Source: Erwinia sp. JUb26 (GTDB lineage Bacteria; Pseudomonadota; Gammaproteobacteria; Enterobacterales; Enterobacteriaceae). Taken from it: a stretch of 64,000 nucleotides of DNA. Shown here piece after piece: positions 26,612 through 36,854 of the stretch. The position numbers and the translations under genes were made by a program. Location: the NCBI RefSeq assembly GCF_003751505.1, contig NZ_RJVB01000005.1, forward strand, positions 1 to 64,000, read 5' to 3'. The notes below the pieces were generated by a model that was given only the letters and a program-made list of their open reading frames with translations, made no database searches and was not told where the DNA came from. Within the stretch, counting starts at the first letter, position 1. Each line of letters starts with the position of its first letter.

Positions 26612-26641
26612 AAGCCGGTGTTTCTGCACCGGCTTTTTTTT
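26612..26641 (+). terminator. Terminator of tsgA
   Basis: AAGCCGGTG (26612-26620), loop TTTCTG, CACCGGCTT (26627-26635), then a T-run to 26641. Confidence 0.92.
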
Positions 26642-26764
26642 ATCTGTTTCGCCGGTAAATCCGCTGTTAATCCCCTTCGCTGCCCTGTCCGCTTTCCTCT
26701 CTGACCAAAAATCATAAAAGCTATGATTTCATAATGTTACTCAGCTAACGTTTTTTCTTAGGCG

Positions 26765-26780
26765 TACTCACTAATGGGTA
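26765..26780 (+). promoter_or_regulatory. NarL/NarP 7-2-7 site upstream of nirB
   Basis: TACTCAC-TA-ATGGGTA: two inverted heptamers with a two-base spacer; the right one is a perfect consensus match and the left has one mismatch. Its centre is 29 bp upstream of the FNR box centre, essentially the E. coli nirB arrangement. Confidence 0.7.
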
Positions 26781-26794
26781 TTTGCCGGGGGGGA

Positions 26795-26808
26795 TTGATA
26801 CACATCAA
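26795..26808 (+). promoter_or_regulatory. FNR box of the nirB promoter
   Basis: TTGATACACATCAA, a perfect match to TTGAT-N4-ATCAA. If placed at -41.5 it predicts transcription start near 26843, 23 nt before the nirB ATG; a possible -10 is TATCGT or TACGAC around 26830-26840. Confidence 0.9.
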
Positions 26809-26865
26809 TAACCGCGCTATCCGAGCGGTTATCGTACGACCAGAATCTTATTAATGAGGCAAAGC

Positions 26866-29400
26866 ATGAGTATCAAACTCGCCATCATTGGCAACGGTAT
26901 GGTCGGCCACCGCCTGATCGAAGAACTGGTGGAAAAGTCGCAGCCCGGACAGTTTGAGATCACTGTCTTTTGCGAAGAACCCCGCGTGGCCTACGACAGG
27001 GTCCACCTTTCCGCCTATTTCTCTCATCACACGGCCGAAGAGCTGTCGCTGGTGCGGGAAGGCTATTACCAGAAGCACGGCATTAATATCCTCATCGGTG
27101 AACGTGCGATCCTGATCAATCGCGAAGAGAAAGTGATCCACGCCAACAGCGGCCGCCTGGTGCCGTACGACAAGCTGGTGCTGGCCACCGGCTCTCGTCC
27201 CTGGGTGCCACCCATCCCCGGCGCAGAGGGCGCTGACTGTTTCGTTTACCGCACCATTGAAGATCTCAACGGCATTGAAGCCTGCGCACGCCGTAGCAAA
27301 CGCGGCGCGGTCGTCGGCGGTGGTCTGCTGGGGCTGGAAGCCGCCGGTGCACTGAAAAACCTCGGCATTGAAACCCACGTGATTGAATTTGCTCCGGTGC
27401 TGATGGCTGAACAGCTCGATCGCATGGGCGGTGAACAGCTGAGAAGAAAAATTGAGAGCATCGGCGTGCAGGTGCATACCGGGAAAAATACCCGGCAGAT
27501 TGTGCACCACGTCCCCAGAGGTAAAACCCTGCAGTTTGCCGATGAAAGCCAGCTTGAGGTCGATTTTATCGTGTTCTCCACCGGTATTCGTCCGCAGGAT
27601 GCGCTGGCAAGACAGTGTAATCTGGCCACCGGTGCGCGCGGCGGCATAGTGATTAACGACAGCTGCCAGACCAGCGATGCGGATATCTACGCCATCGGTG
27701 AGTGTGCGTCGTGGCGGGAACATGTGTATGGCCTGGTGGCACCGGGCTATAAGATGGCGCAAATTGCCGCCGACCATCTGCTAGGCGGCAGCAGCCACTT
27801 CGCCGGCGCGGACATGAGCGCCAAGCTCAAGCTGCTGGGTGTGGACGTCGGCGGCATCGGCGATGCCCACGGACGGACGCCCGGTGCGCGCAGCTACGTG
27901 TATCTCGACGAGAACAAAGAGGTCTATAAACGCCTGATCGTCAGCGCGGATAACAAAACCCTGCTGGGTGCGGTGCTGGTCGGCGACACCAGCGACTACG
28001 GTAATCTGCTGCAGCTGGCGCTCAACGCCATCGAACTGCCTGCTAACCCGGATGCGCTGATCCTGCCTGAACATGCCGGGGCAAAACCGGCGATTGGCGT
28101 TGAATCGCTGCCGGACAGCGCACAGATCTGCTCCTGCTTTGACGTGACCAAAGGCACGATCGTGCAGGCGGTGCAAAATGGCTGCCACAGCGTGGCCGCG
28201 CTGAAGTCGGAAACCAAAGCCGGAACCGGCTGCGGTGGCTGTATCCCGCTGGTTACCCAGGTGCTGAATGTCGAACTGAGCCGTCAGGGCATCGAAGTGA
28301 ACCATCACCTGTGCGAGCACTTTCCGTGGTCGCGCCAGGAGCTGTATCACCTGATCCGCGTGAATAACATTCGGACGTTTACTCAGCTGATTAACAAATA
28401 CGGCAAGGGCTACGGCTGCGAAGTGTGTAAGCCAACGGTGGGATCGCTGCTGGCCTCCTGCTGGAATGATTATGTGCTGAAGCCGGAACACACGCCGCTG
28501 CAGGACAGCAACGATCTGTTCCTCGGCAATATCCAGAAGGACGGCACTTACTCAGTGATCCCGCGCTCCGCAGGCGGTGAGATCACGCCAGAGGGGTTGA
28601 TGGCAATCGGCAACGTTGCCCGTCAGTACAACCTCTACACAAAAATCACCGGCTCGCAGCGTATTGGCCTGTTCGGGGCGCAGCAGGACGATCTGCCTGC
28701 CATCTGGGAACAGCTGATTGCCGCCGGATTTGAAACCGGCCACGCCTACGCCAAAGCGCTGCGCATGGCGAAAACCTGCGTCGGCAGCACCTGGTGTCGG
28801 TTCGGCGTTGGCGACAGCCTGGGCTTCGGCGTCGAGCTGGAAAACCACTACAAGGGCATCCGCACACCGCACAAAATGAAGTTCGGCGTGTCCGGCTGCA
28901 CCCGCGAGTGTGCCGAAGCGCAGGGCAAAGACGTGGGGATTATCGCCACTGAAAAAGGCTGGAACCTCTACGTCTGCGGCAACGGCGGGATGAAGCCTCG
29001 CCACGCAGACCTGCTGGCCGCCGATCTCGACCGCGAAACGCTGATGCGCTATCTGGACCGCTTCATGATGTTCTATATCCGCACCGCCGATAAGCTGCAG
29101 CGCACCTCGGTATGGCTGGATAATCTGGAGGGCGGAATCGACTATCTGCGCCAGGTGGTGATTAACGACAAACTGGGCATCAACCCGCAGCTGGAAGAAG
29201 AAATCACCCGCCTGCGCGCGCAGGTGGTCTGCGAGTGGAGTGAAACCGTCAACGATGCACAGCAGCGTGCCCGCTTTGCCCACTTCGTTAACAGCAGCGT
29301 GCGCGATCCACTGGTACAGATGGTACCCGCGCGTGAACAGCACCGTCCGGCGCGCGTGCAGGAACGCATTGAAATTATCCAACTGGAGGAAAATGTATGA
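26866..29400 (+). CDS. nirB: NADH-dependent nitrite reductase large subunit
   Basis: Cytoplasmic assimilatory-type enzyme that reduces nitrite to ammonium with NADH. 844 residues: FAD/NAD(P) domains (~1-400), a BFD-like [2Fe-2S] segment (CSCFDVTKG, GTGCGGC, ~418-460; second cluster CEVCKPTVG), then the siroheme/[4Fe-4S] domain with VSGCTRECAEAQGKD and VCGNGG. ATG 26866 has an AGG signal; an upstream in-frame ATG at 26854 is less likely. FNR and NarL/NarP sites upstream; stop overlaps nirD (ATGA). Confidence 0.97.
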   Translation: MSIKLAIIGNGMVGHRLIEELVEKSQPGQFEITVFCEEPRVAYDRVHLSAYFSHHTAEELSLVREGYYQKHGINILIGERAILINREEKVIHANSGRLVPYDKLVLATGSRPWVPPIPGAEGADCFVYRTIEDLNGIEACARRSKRGAVVGGGLLGLEAAGALKNLGIETHVIEFAPVLMAEQLDRMGGEQLRRKIESIGVQVHTGKNTRQIVHHVPRGKTLQFADESQLEVDFIVFSTGIRPQDALARQCNLATGARGGIVINDSCQTSDADIYAIGECASWREHVYGLVAPGYKMAQIAADHLLGGSSHFAGADMSAKLKLLGVDVGGIGDAHGRTPGARSYVYLDENKEVYKRLIVSADNKTLLGAVLVGDTSDYGNLLQLALNAIELPANPDALILPEHAGAKPAIGVESLPDSAQICSCFDVTKGTIVQAVQNGCHSVAALKSETKAGTGCGGCIPLVTQVLNVELSRQGIEVNHHLCEHFPWSRQELYHLIRVNNIRTFTQLINKYGKGYGCEVCKPTVGSLLASCWNDYVLKPEHTPLQDSNDLFLGNIQKDGTYSVIPRSAGGEITPEGLMAIGNVARQYNLYTKITGSQRIGLFGAQQDDLPAIWEQLIAAGFETGHAYAKALRMAKTCVGSTWCRFGVGDSLGFGVELENHYKGIRTPHKMKFGVSGCTRECAEAQGKDVGIIATEKGWNLYVCGNGGMKPRHADLLAADLDRETLMRYLDRFMMFYIRTADKLQRTSVWLDNLEGGIDYLRQVVINDKLGINPQLEEEITRLRAQVVCEWSETVNDAQQRARFAHFVNSSVRDPLVQMVPAREQHRPARVQERIEIIQLEENV

Positions 29401-29744
29401 GCCAGTGGCAGGAGATTTGCCCGTTGACCCGTATTCTGCCCGCGACCGGCGTTTGCGCACTGGTTGGCAGCCAGCAGATTGCTATTTTCCGCCCGGGTGA
29501 AGATGAACAGGTCTTTGCGTTAAGCAACATCGATCCCTTCGCACACGCCAGCGTGCTGTCGCGCGGCATTATCGCCGAGCATCAGCAGGAGCTGTGGGTC
29601 GCCAGCCCGCTGAAAAAACAGCGTTTCCGCCTGCGCGATGGCCTGTGTATGGAAGATGAAAATCACTCCATCCCGAGCTATCCGGCCCGAATCAGCCACG
29701 GCATGATTGAGATAAACCTCGCAGCGGAGGCCACCGCCGCCTGA
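29397..29744 (+). CDS. nirD: Nitrite reductase small subunit
   Basis: Rieske-like small subunit of NirBD, 115 residues, slightly longer than E. coli NirD because of a C-terminal AAEATAA tail. As in enterobacterial NirD, the cluster ligands of true Rieske proteins are not conserved. ATG overlaps the nirB stop by 4 nt. The next gene is cysG; nirC, found between them in E. coli, is missing. Confidence 0.94.
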   Translation: MSQWQEICPLTRILPATGVCALVGSQQIAIFRPGEDEQVFALSNIDPFAHASVLSRGIIAEHQQELWVASPLKKQRFRLRDGLCMEDENHSIPSYPARISHGMIEINLAAEATAA

Positions 29745-29811
29745 CACCGCGTTGACCGGCCGTGCGCACTTCCGCGTACGGCTATCCTGCCTTTTCCTTT
29801 TGTGAGTCTTT

Positions 29812-31173
29812 ATGGATTTTCTTCCTCTGTTCTGTCAGCTTCGTGACAAGCCCTGTCTGCTGGTCGGTGGTGGCGACGTCGCCGAACGCAAGGCCCACCT
29901 GCTGCTGGCGAGCGGTGCCAGCCTGCGCGTCTGCGCCCGCGAGTTTTCCCCACAGTTCCTGCTCTGGCAGCAGGCAGGCCAGGCCACACTGATCGGCACC
30001 GCGTTCAGCCCTGAGCTGCTGGATGACTGCTGGCTGGTGATTGCCGCCACCGACGACGAGGCGCTCAATCAGCGGGTCAGCCAGAGCGCCGACGCGCGGC
30101 GGATGTTCTGCAACGTGGTCGATGCCCCGCAGAGCGCCAGCTGTATTATGCCGTCGATTATCGATCGCTCTCCGCTGATGATCGCCGTTTCCTCCGGCGG
30201 TAATGCGCCGGTGATGGCGCGGATGCTGCGTGAAAAGCTGGAGGCCCTGCTGCCGCTGCACCTTGGCCGCCTGGCGGCCTGGGGCGGTGCCCAGCGGCAG
30301 CGGGTAAAACAGCAGTTCAGCAGCGGGCAGCGCCGTCGGTTCTGGGAAAAACTGTTCAATCATCAGCGGCTGGCGCAGTCGCTGGCCAACGGTGACAGCC
30401 AGCAGGTCGAGCGGCTGAGCGAGCAGCTATTCGGTGAACCGCTGGAGCAGCGAGGCGAAGTGGTGCTGGTGGGTGCCGGGCCGGGCGACGCCGGGCTGCT
30501 GACGCTGAAGGGGCTTCAGCAGATCCAGCAGGCCGACGTGGTGGTTTACGATCGGCTGGTGTCCGATGAGGTACTGGCCCTGGCTCGCCGCGATGCCGAG
30601 CGCATCTTTGTCGGTAAGCGCGCGGGGCACCACTGCGTTCCCCAGCACGAAATTAATCAGATCCTGCTCCAGCAGGCGCAGAGCGGCAAGCGGGTGGTGC
30701 GTCTGAAGGGCGGCGACCCGTTTATCTTTGGTCGCGGTGCGGAAGAGCTGGAAGCGTTACAGGGCGCGGACATCCCCTTCTCCGTGGTGCCGGGCATTAC
30801 CGCCGCATCCGGCTGTTCGGCCTACAGCGGCATTCCGCTGACCCATCGTGACTACGCGCAGAGCGTGCGGCTGGTCACCGGTCACCTGCAGCAAAACGGT
30901 GAACTGGAGTGGCAGCATCTGGCTGCGGAACGTCAAACGCTGGTGTTTTACATGGGGCTGGGTCAGGCGGCGGAAATCCGTCGGCAGCTGATTAAACACG
31001 GTATGTCACCGGAGATGCCGGTCGCACTGGTGGAAAACGGCACCTCAACGCGTCAGCGGGTGGTCACGGGATCGCTGGCTCAGCTGGCAGAACTGGCTGG
31101 GGAAGTAGAAAGCCCGGCGCTGATTATTATTGGAGAGGTGGTGGCGCTGCGCGAGCAGCTAAGCTGGTTCTGA
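29812..31173 (+). CDS. cysG: Siroheme synthase CysG
   Basis: Makes siroheme, the cofactor of NirB and sulfite reductase. 453 residues: an N-terminal NAD-dependent dehydrogenase/ferrochelatase module ([20 protein letters not shown], ~1-200) and a C-terminal SAM uroporphyrinogen-III methyltransferase ([16 protein letters not shown], ~217-232; [13 protein letters not shown]). Follows nirD by 67 nt on the same strand, probably co-transcribed. Confidence 0.97.
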   Translation: MDFLPLFCQLRDKPCLLVGGGDVAERKAHLLLASGASLRVCAREFSPQFLLWQQAGQATLIGTAFSPELLDDCWLVIAATDDEALNQRVSQSADARRMFCNVVDAPQSASCIMPSIIDRSPLMIAVSSGGNAPVMARMLREKLEALLPLHLGRLAAWGGAQRQRVKQQFSSGQRRRFWEKLFNHQRLAQSLANGDSQQVERLSEQLFGEPLEQRGEVVLVGAGPGDAGLLTLKGLQQIQQADVVVYDRLVSDEVLALARRDAERIFVGKRAGHHCVPQHEINQILLQQAQSGKRVVRLKGGDPFIFGRGAEELEALQGADIPFSVVPGITAASGCSAYSGIPLTHRDYAQSVRLVTGHLQQNGELEWQHLAAERQTLVFYMGLGQAAEIRRQLIKHGMSPEMPVALVENGTSTRQRVVTGSLAQLAELAGEVESPALIIIGEVVALREQLSWF

Positions 31174-31179
31174 TAAGCC

Positions 31180-31208
31180 AGAGCGGGTGGCCTGAAGCCA
31201 CCCGCTCT
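31180..31208. terminator. Hairpin between convergent cysG and trpS
   Basis: Perfect 12-bp stem AGAGCGGGTGGC (31180-31191) / GCCACCCGCTCT (31197-31208) with loop CTGAA. No T-tract on either strand, so it may work with Rho or as an RNA 3'-end protector. Confidence 0.6.
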
Positions 31209-31218
31209 GCATTCGGGA

Positions 31219-32220
31219 TTACGGCTGGGCGACGAAACCGACGGCAGCGTAAACCTTTTTCAGGGTTTCCTGCGCCTGGGCACGGGCTTTCGCCGCGCCG
31301 TCACGCATAATCTGATCGAGGAAGGCTTCATCATTGCGATAACGATGATAGCGCTCCTGCAGCTCGCTCAGCATGCCGGATACCGCATCCGCCACGGCAC
31401 CTTTCAGGTGACCATACATCTGGCCGTCGAACTCTTTTTCCAGATCGGATACCGACTTACCGGTAACGCCGGCGAGGATATCCAGCAGGTTAGACACGCC
31501 CGGCTTGTTTTTCACGTCATAGCGAACGACAGGTGGCTCATCGCCGTCAGTCATTGCACGCTTAATTTTCTTCACCACCGACTTCGGATCTTCCAGCAGG
31601 CCGATAACGTTATTGCGGTTGTCATCAGATTTGGACATTTTCTTGGTCGGTTCCAGCAGCGACATCACGCGCGCGCCGGATTTCGGAATAAACGGCTCAG
31701 GAACCTTGAAGATGTCGCCGTAGATGGCGTTAAAGCGTGCGGCAACGTCGCGGCTCAGTTCCAGATGCTGCTTCTGATCTTCACCTACCGGCACCTGATG
31801 GGTCTGATACAGCAGAATGTCTGCCGCCATCAACACCGGATAATCAAACAGCCCGGCGTTAATGTTCTCTTCGTAACGCGCGGACTTGTCCTTGAACTGC
31901 GTCATGCGGCTCAGCTCACCAAAGTAGGTGTAGCAGTTGAGGATCCAGCCCAGCTGAGCGTGCTCCGGCACATGAGACTGCACGAAAATGGTACTTTTCT
32001 GCGGATCGATGCCGCAGGCAAGGTACAGTGCCAGCGTATCCAACGTGGCCTTACGCAGCGCAACCGGGTCCTGTCGCACGGTAATCGCGTGCAGATCGAC
32101 GATGCAGTAAACACAGTGATAGTCATCCTGCATCTGTACCCACTGACGCAGCGCTCCCATATAGTTACCGATGGTCAGTTCACCTGAAGGCTGTGCGCCG
32201 CTAAATACAATGGGTTTCAT
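31219..32220 (-). CDS. trpS: Tryptophanyl-tRNA synthetase
   Basis: Class-Ic synthetase, 333 residues. HIGH-type motif [14 protein letters not shown] near residues 11-24 and KMSKS in [10 protein letters not shown] near 195. Last gene of the aroK-aroB-damX-dam-rpe-gph-trpS series; 16 nt after gph. Confidence 0.98.
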   Translation of the reverse strand: MKPIVFSGAQPSGELTIGNYMGALRQWVQMQDDYHCVYCIVDLHAITVRQDPVALRKATLDTLALYLACGIDPQKSTIFVQSHVPEHAQLGWILNCYTYFGELSRMTQFKDKSARYEENINAGLFDYPVLMAADILLYQTHQVPVGEDQKQHLELSRDVAARFNAIYGDIFKVPEPFIPKSGARVMSLLEPTKKMSKSDDNRNNVIGLLEDPKSVVKKIKRAMTDGDEPPVVRYDVKNKPGVSNLLDILAGVTGKSVSDLEKEFDGQMYGHLKGAVADAVSGMLSELQERYHRYRNDEAFLDQIMRDGAAKARAQAQETLKKVYAAVGFVAQP

Positions 32221-32236
32221 GTTTCCGTCCTGATAA

Positions 32237-32914
32237 TTACAGCCCTAGCGCGGGCATTAAATCGTTAAAGTGATCGAGCGTGATGTCAGGCTGACTGGTG
32301 GCCACGGGCTCACCGTAGTTATAGCCATAATTCATGCCGATACAGGGACATCCTGCCGCCTGTGCCGCCAGAATATCATTGCGCGAGTCACCGACAAACA
32401 GCAACTCACCCGGCAGAAGACCAAATTTTCCTAACACCATAAACAGCGGCGCGGGATGCGGCTTCTTCGCGGCAACATCATCCCCGCCGATAACCAGCGA
32501 GAAATAGTCCGCAATCCCTAAGGATTCCAGCAGCGGCGCAACAAACGGCGTCGGTTTATTGGTGACGATCGCCATCGGCAGCTGCTGCGCTGCCAGCTTC
32601 GCCAGCGTCTCCTGCACATCCGGATACAGCAGGCTGCCGCTTTCTACGGTGTCGGCATAGTGCTTATCAAACAGAATACGCGCTTCACGCAGGGCTTCTT
32701 CCCGAGGCGCATGGCCCTGCGCCCAGCTCAGGGCGCGTTCGATAAGAATGTCGGCACCGTTGCCGATCCAGGTAGAAACACGCTCTATCCCGGCTGCGGG
32801 CAGCTGTAGCTCGGTTAAAGCGGCATCGACCGCGCTCGCCAGCCCCGGTGCGCTGTCCACCAGAGTACCGTCAAGATCGAAGGCCAGTGCGCGGATATCA
32901 GTGAAATGAGCCAT
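32237..32914 (-). CDS. gph: Phosphoglycolate phosphatase
   Basis: HAD-superfamily enzyme removing 2-phosphoglycolate, including that from DNA 3'-end repair. 225 residues; nucleophile motif [12 protein letters not shown] (~12-23), VTNKPTPF and VGDSRNDI. About 27 residues shorter than E. coli Gph because the charged insertion in the cap domain is missing. The start overlaps the rpe 3' end by 17 nt. Confidence 0.95.
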   Translation of the reverse strand: MAHFTDIRALAFDLDGTLVDSAPGLASAVDAALTELQLPAAGIERVSTWIGNGADILIERALSWAQGHAPREEALREARILFDKHYADTVESGSLLYPDVQETLAKLAAQQLPMAIVTNKPTPFVAPLLESLGIADYFSLVIGGDDVAAKKPHPAPLFMVLGKFGLLPGELLFVGDSRNDILAAQAAGCPCIGMNYGYNYGEPVATSQPDITLDHFNDLMPALGL

Positions 32915-33584
32915 GGCGGGATTTTTCCAGTTCAGTGCGCATATCGTCGATCACTTTTTTGTAATCGGGATGACCAAAAATCGCCGAACCGGCCACGAAC
33001 ATATCGGCACCGGCCGCCGCGATTTCACCGATGTTATCGACCTTCACGCCGCCATCAACTTCCAGGCGGATATCGTAACCGCTCTGGTCAATCAGCTTAC
33101 GCACCTCACGCAGTTTGTTCAGGGTGCCGGGGATAAACGACTGGCCGCCGAAGCCCGGGTTCACCGACATCAGCAGAATGATGTCCAGCTTATCCATCAC
33201 GTACTCAAGAATGCTCAGCGGCGTGGCCGGATTCAGCACCAGGCCGGCTTTACAGCCGTGCTCTTTAATCAGCTGCAGCGTGCGGTCGACGTGTTCGGAG
33301 GCTTCAGGGTGGAAGGTGATATAGCTGGCACCTGCTTTAGCAAAATCAGGGATCAGACGATCGACAGGTTTAGCCATCAGATGTACATCGATCGGTGCCG
33401 TAACACCATAATCGCGCAGGGCTTTTAACACCATCGGCCCCATCGTCAGGTTGGGAACGTAATGATTATCCATCACATCGAAATGTATCACATCACCACC
33501 GGCAGCCAGCGCCTTCGCCGTATCTTCACCCAGTCGGGCAAAATCTGCGGCAAGGATTGATGGGGCGATTAAAAACTGTTTCAT
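32898..33584 (-). CDS. rpe: Ribulose-phosphate 3-epimerase
   Basis: Pentose-phosphate enzyme with a TIM barrel, 228 residues. Start ATG 33582-33584 ([21 protein letters not shown]), with GGGAGAAA upstream. [24 protein letters not shown] and EVDGGVK are family signatures. The extended frame upstream is rejected. 85 nt after dam. Confidence 0.97.
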   Translation of the reverse strand: MKQFLIAPSILAADFARLGEDTAKALAAGGDVIHFDVMDNHYVPNLTMGPMVLKALRDYGVTAPIDVHLMAKPVDRLIPDFAKAGASYITFHPEASEHVDRTLQLIKEHGCKAGLVLNPATPLSILEYVMDKLDIILLMSVNPGFGGQSFIPGTLNKLREVRKLIDQSGYDIRLEVDGGVKVDNIGEIAAAGADMFVAGSAIFGHPDYKKVIDDMRTELEKSRHGSFH

Positions 33585-33669
33585 CCGTTTCTCCCAGGCT
33601 AAACCCCCGGCGGCGATAACAGCAGCCAATGCGACTGCTGCGCGGGCCAAAGGGTCAGATCATTGTTGT

Positions 33670-34488
33670 TCACCGGCCAGCATACAGCGCCAGTAATTCA
33701 CTCACTTTACTTCGCGTGTTGCCACTGCGACTAATCGAGCGGCGCACTTCAATCTCATGCAGCACAGCACCCTGATACCAGTCCCGCGTCTGCGGCGTAT
33801 CGTGGTTAGAAATCAGCACCGTAATATTGCTGTCCTGCGACAGCGCGGAAGCCAGCTCGGCAAGGTGCTGCTGCTCGCGCATGCTGAAGCTGTTGGTGTG
33901 ATAAGCCGTAAACTTAGCGGTAGCCGACAGGGGGGCATAAGGCGGATCGCAATAGACCACCGATCCCGTCTTTGCCTTAGCCAGGGTAACATCATACGAT
34001 TCGCAAACAAAGGTCGCATTCTGTGCACGTTCGGCGAACCAGTACAGTTCGCCTTCAGGGAAGTAAGGCTTCCGGTAGCGGCCAAACGGGACGTTAAACT
34101 CGCCGCGCAGGTTATAGCGGCACAGGCCGTTGTAGCAGTGGCGGTTCAGATAGAGGAACAGCATCGCCCGGCGATACGGATCCTGGCTGAGATTGAACTC
34201 CTGCCGTCTGGCGTAGTAGACGACGGAGTCATTTGACTCCGTGGTAAACAGCTTACGCACATCTTCGACAAAAGTCTGAGGACGTTCCTTGACGATATTG
34301 TACAGGTTGATCAGATCGCTGTTGATATCAGCAAGGATATAGCGTGGATACTGGGTGTTAAGGAATACCGATCCGGCACCGACAAACGGTTCGATCAGGC
34401 AATCACCTTCTGGCAGATGGCTTCTAATATCGTCAAGCAATGGATACTTGCCGCCTGCCCACTTAAGAAAAGCGCGATTTTTTTTCAT
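33670..34488 (-). CDS. dam: DNA adenine methylase Dam
   Basis: Methylates adenine in GATC for mismatch repair, replication timing and gene control. 272 residues. SAM-binding FLKWAGGKYPLL (7-18) and EPFVGAGSVF, and catalytic DPPY at 181-184. In E. coli it shares a growth-rate-dependent operon with the neighbours seen here. Confidence 0.98.
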   Translation of the reverse strand: MKKNRAFLKWAGGKYPLLDDIRSHLPEGDCLIEPFVGAGSVFLNTQYPRYILADINSDLINLYNIVKERPQTFVEDVRKLFTTESNDSVVYYARRQEFNLSQDPYRRAMLFLYLNRHCYNGLCRYNLRGEFNVPFGRYRKPYFPEGELYWFAERAQNATFVCESYDVTLAKAKTGSVVYCDPPYAPLSATAKFTAYHTNSFSMREQQHLAELASALSQDSNITVLISNHDTPQTRDWYQGAVLHEIEVRRSISRSGNTRSKVSELLALYAGR

Positions 34489-34588
34489 GCCGTCGTTATT
34501 TTTTTACTCATCAGGCTGTGGCTACACCGACAGCATATCTGCGCTTTGAAAGGTCTGCGTGTCGTCACACACTCACACTTCATGAAAG

Positions 34589-34604
34589 GCCGGGTTGCCC
34601 CGGC
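34589..34604 (-). terminator. Small hairpin after damX
   Basis: GCCGGG (34589-34594) / CCCGGC (34599-34604); on the minus strand the loop is GCAA (GNRA type), followed by CTTTC. Only a weak terminator; probably partial, since dam follows. Confidence 0.4.
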
Positions 34605-34610
34605 ACGGGA

Positions 34611-35612
34611 TTAATTTCCTGCTTCTTTTTTGACCTGGCTCACCGGTTTCACCCAGGGATTCTGAGCACGGACTTCAGCGGGCAGCGAAGCCACGGCACG
34701 TTTCGCATCAGCGGAGGTGTTGTACGAACCGCTAACCAGCACATACCAGGGCTGTCCGTTACGTGTTGTCTGATAGACGTGGTAGCCACTCAGGTTTTGT
34801 TTTCTGGCCCACGCGTTGAGCGTGTCAGAGCGCGAGGCGCTGCTCAGCTGCAGCGTATAGTTGCCGCCGGGTTTAGCCGTACTGGCAACGCTGGACGGCG
34901 CCTGAGCACGCGGTGCGGCGCTGTGGCTTGCGGTCGCAGCCGGTTTATTCTCTTTCACCACCGGCCTGCTGGCGACAGGTTTGTGTGCGGCGGCAGGTTT
35001 ATTCTGCGGTACGGCACTTTGATGCGGAACACTCGCCGTTTTGGTGGTGGCGGCAGGTTTGCTGCCGGATCCACCTACGGTAGCCGGTCCGGTTGGCAAC
35101 GAGGACGAGCCCATTCCGGCCTGAGAAGCCGCATCGACCTGGCCCTGCTGATTGTTCAACGCGTTGTTCAGATCGCCCGGCAGCTCAACCCGCTGCTGAT
35201 TCTGCGGAGTCGGTACCGCCGCGGCTTCAGTCGGCGTTGATGAGATCTGCGGAGCACTGAGCTCCTGCGGAGAAGACGCTTGACCCGCGGAAGCCGGCTG
35301 CCCTTCGGAAGACGGCTGACCGGCATTCTGCCCACTCATGGAAGACGTACCGGAAAGATCGATATTCTTCTCACCGCCGGCATTTCCACCGGAGGCAGGC
35401 TGCTGCGCAGTCTTGCCGCCCGCGCTGTCCGGAGATTTCAGGGCTGAACCAATGCCCAGTACCAATAGCAGCAGCACCAGAATGCCAACGCCCATCATCA
35501 TATGCTGGCGTGAAACCGGTACTTTCGGTAGTGAAGACGTTTTGCGCGACCGCGGCGGTCGGCGGTCACTGGTGTCAGGTTTCAACTCGTCTTCCGGTTT
35601 AAACTCGTCCAT
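34611..35612 (-). CDS. damX: Cell-division protein DamX (SPOR domain)
   Basis: Bitopic inner-membrane protein that localises to the septum. 333 residues, shorter than E. coli DamX (428). Basic cytoplasmic region, one membrane segment (VGILVLLLLVLGIGSAL, ~42-58), a long low-complexity periplasmic linker rich in Ser, Gly, Gln, Ala and Pro (~60-250), and a SPOR domain (~255-330, NYTLQLSSASRSDTL, WYVLVSGSY) that binds denuded septal glycan. Confidence 0.93.
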   Translation of the reverse strand: MDEFKPEDELKPDTSDRRPPRSRKTSSLPKVPVSRQHMMMGVGILVLLLLVLGIGSALKSPDSAGGKTAQQPASGGNAGGEKNIDLSGTSSMSGQNAGQPSSEGQPASAGQASSPQELSAPQISSTPTEAAAVPTPQNQQRVELPGDLNNALNNQQGQVDAASQAGMGSSSLPTGPATVGGSGSKPAATTKTASVPHQSAVPQNKPAAAHKPVASRPVVKENKPAATASHSAAPRAQAPSSVASTAKPGGNYTLQLSSASRSDTLNAWARKQNLSGYHVYQTTRNGQPWYVLVSGSYNTSADAKRAVASLPAEVRAQNPWVKPVSQVKKEAGN

Positions 35613-35712
35613 TTAGCCTCCTCCCATAGAGCGGTTACGCCGTTCACTTCCTTTGAAGGGCGATAACTTCAGAATAGCAGCCATCAGGCTGACCTGATAA
35701 TAACATTACGAG

Positions 35713-36801
35713 TCAAGGCTTTTGGCAATCCTGAATTGATGCCAACACCATATCATGCGGCACTCCGCTACGCACTTCGGCTTTACCGATTGCCAGCGGC
35801 AGTACCAGACGTAGCTTGCCTGCCAGCACCTTCTTGTCACGCATCATATGCGGCAGATAGTCTTCAGCGGCCATACTTTCAGGGCCATTTACCGGCAGCC
35901 CGGCGCGCTGTAACAACGCGATAATACGATCGGTATCCGCCGGATTGAACTGGCCAAGACGCTCGGCATTTCGTGCCGCCATCACCATTCCGGCGGCAAC
36001 CGCTTCACCGTGCAGCCAGTTGCCGTAACCCATATGGGCTTCAATCGCGTGACCGTAGGTATGACCTAAATTCAGCAGCGCCCGCAGACCGTGTTCATGC
36101 TCATCGGCGGCGACCACGTCGGCCTTCAGCTCGCAGCAGCGGCGAATGCAGTACGCCATCGCGCTGCCATCCAGTGCCAGTAACGCATCCAGATTTTCTT
36201 CCAGCCAGCTGAAGAACTCACCGTCGAGAATGATGCCGTATTTAATCACTTCCGCCAGCCCGGAAGAGAGCTCACGCGCAGGCAGCGTCTTCAGGCAGTC
36301 CAGATCAACCACCACTGATGCAGGCTGGTAAAACGCCCCAATCATATTCTTGCCCAGCGGATGGTTAACGGCGGTTTTACCGCCAACGGAAGAGTCCACC
36401 TGCGCAAGCAGTGTGGTGGGGACCTGGATAAAACGCACGCCGCGCTGATAGCTGGCTGCGGCAAATCCGGTCAGATCGCCAATGACGCCGCCACCCAAGG
36501 CAATCAGGGTGGTGTCGCGGCCATGAGGTTTTTCCAGCAAAGCGGTAAAGACCTGGTCCATTACGGCCAGGCTTTTAAACTGTTCGCCGTCAGGCAGGAT
36601 CACCCAATCGACAATCACACCCGCCTTTTCAAGGCGCTCGCGCATTGCATCAAGGTAAAGAGGGGCCAGCGTTTGGTTTGTCACCAGCATGGCCATATCG
36701 CCAGCCTTGAGCGGCCAAAAAGAAGCCGGATCTGCAAACAATCCGGCGGCGATAGTGATGGGGTAGCTACGTTCCCCAAGAGTAACGGTAATCCTCTCCA
36801 T
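35713..36801 (-). CDS. aroB: 3-Dehydroquinate synthase
   Basis: Second step of the shikimate pathway; NAD- and Zn-dependent. 362 residues. [15 protein letters not shown] (NAD contacts, ~104-118), AEVIKYG, and the zinc ligands within [21 protein letters not shown]. 53 nt after aroK. Confidence 0.98.
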   Translation of the reverse strand: MERITVTLGERSYPITIAAGLFADPASFWPLKAGDMAMLVTNQTLAPLYLDAMRERLEKAGVIVDWVILPDGEQFKSLAVMDQVFTALLEKPHGRDTTLIALGGGVIGDLTGFAAASYQRGVRFIQVPTTLLAQVDSSVGGKTAVNHPLGKNMIGAFYQPASVVVDLDCLKTLPARELSSGLAEVIKYGIILDGEFFSWLEENLDALLALDGSAMAYCIRRCCELKADVVAADEHEHGLRALLNLGHTYGHAIEAHMGYGNWLHGEAVAAGMVMAARNAERLGQFNPADTDRIIALLQRAGLPVNGPESMAAEDYLPHMMRDKKVLAGKLRLVLPLAIGKAEVRSGVPHDMVLASIQDCQKP

Positions 36802-36854
36802 GACGCTGTATCACCTTTTCTGCTTTGCCCGCAGGCGAACAATCAGAGCATTAA

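Noticed and set aside
28552..29460. 302-codon frame antisense to nirB
   Set aside because: Covers the siroheme domain on the other strand; no start signal or homology seen.
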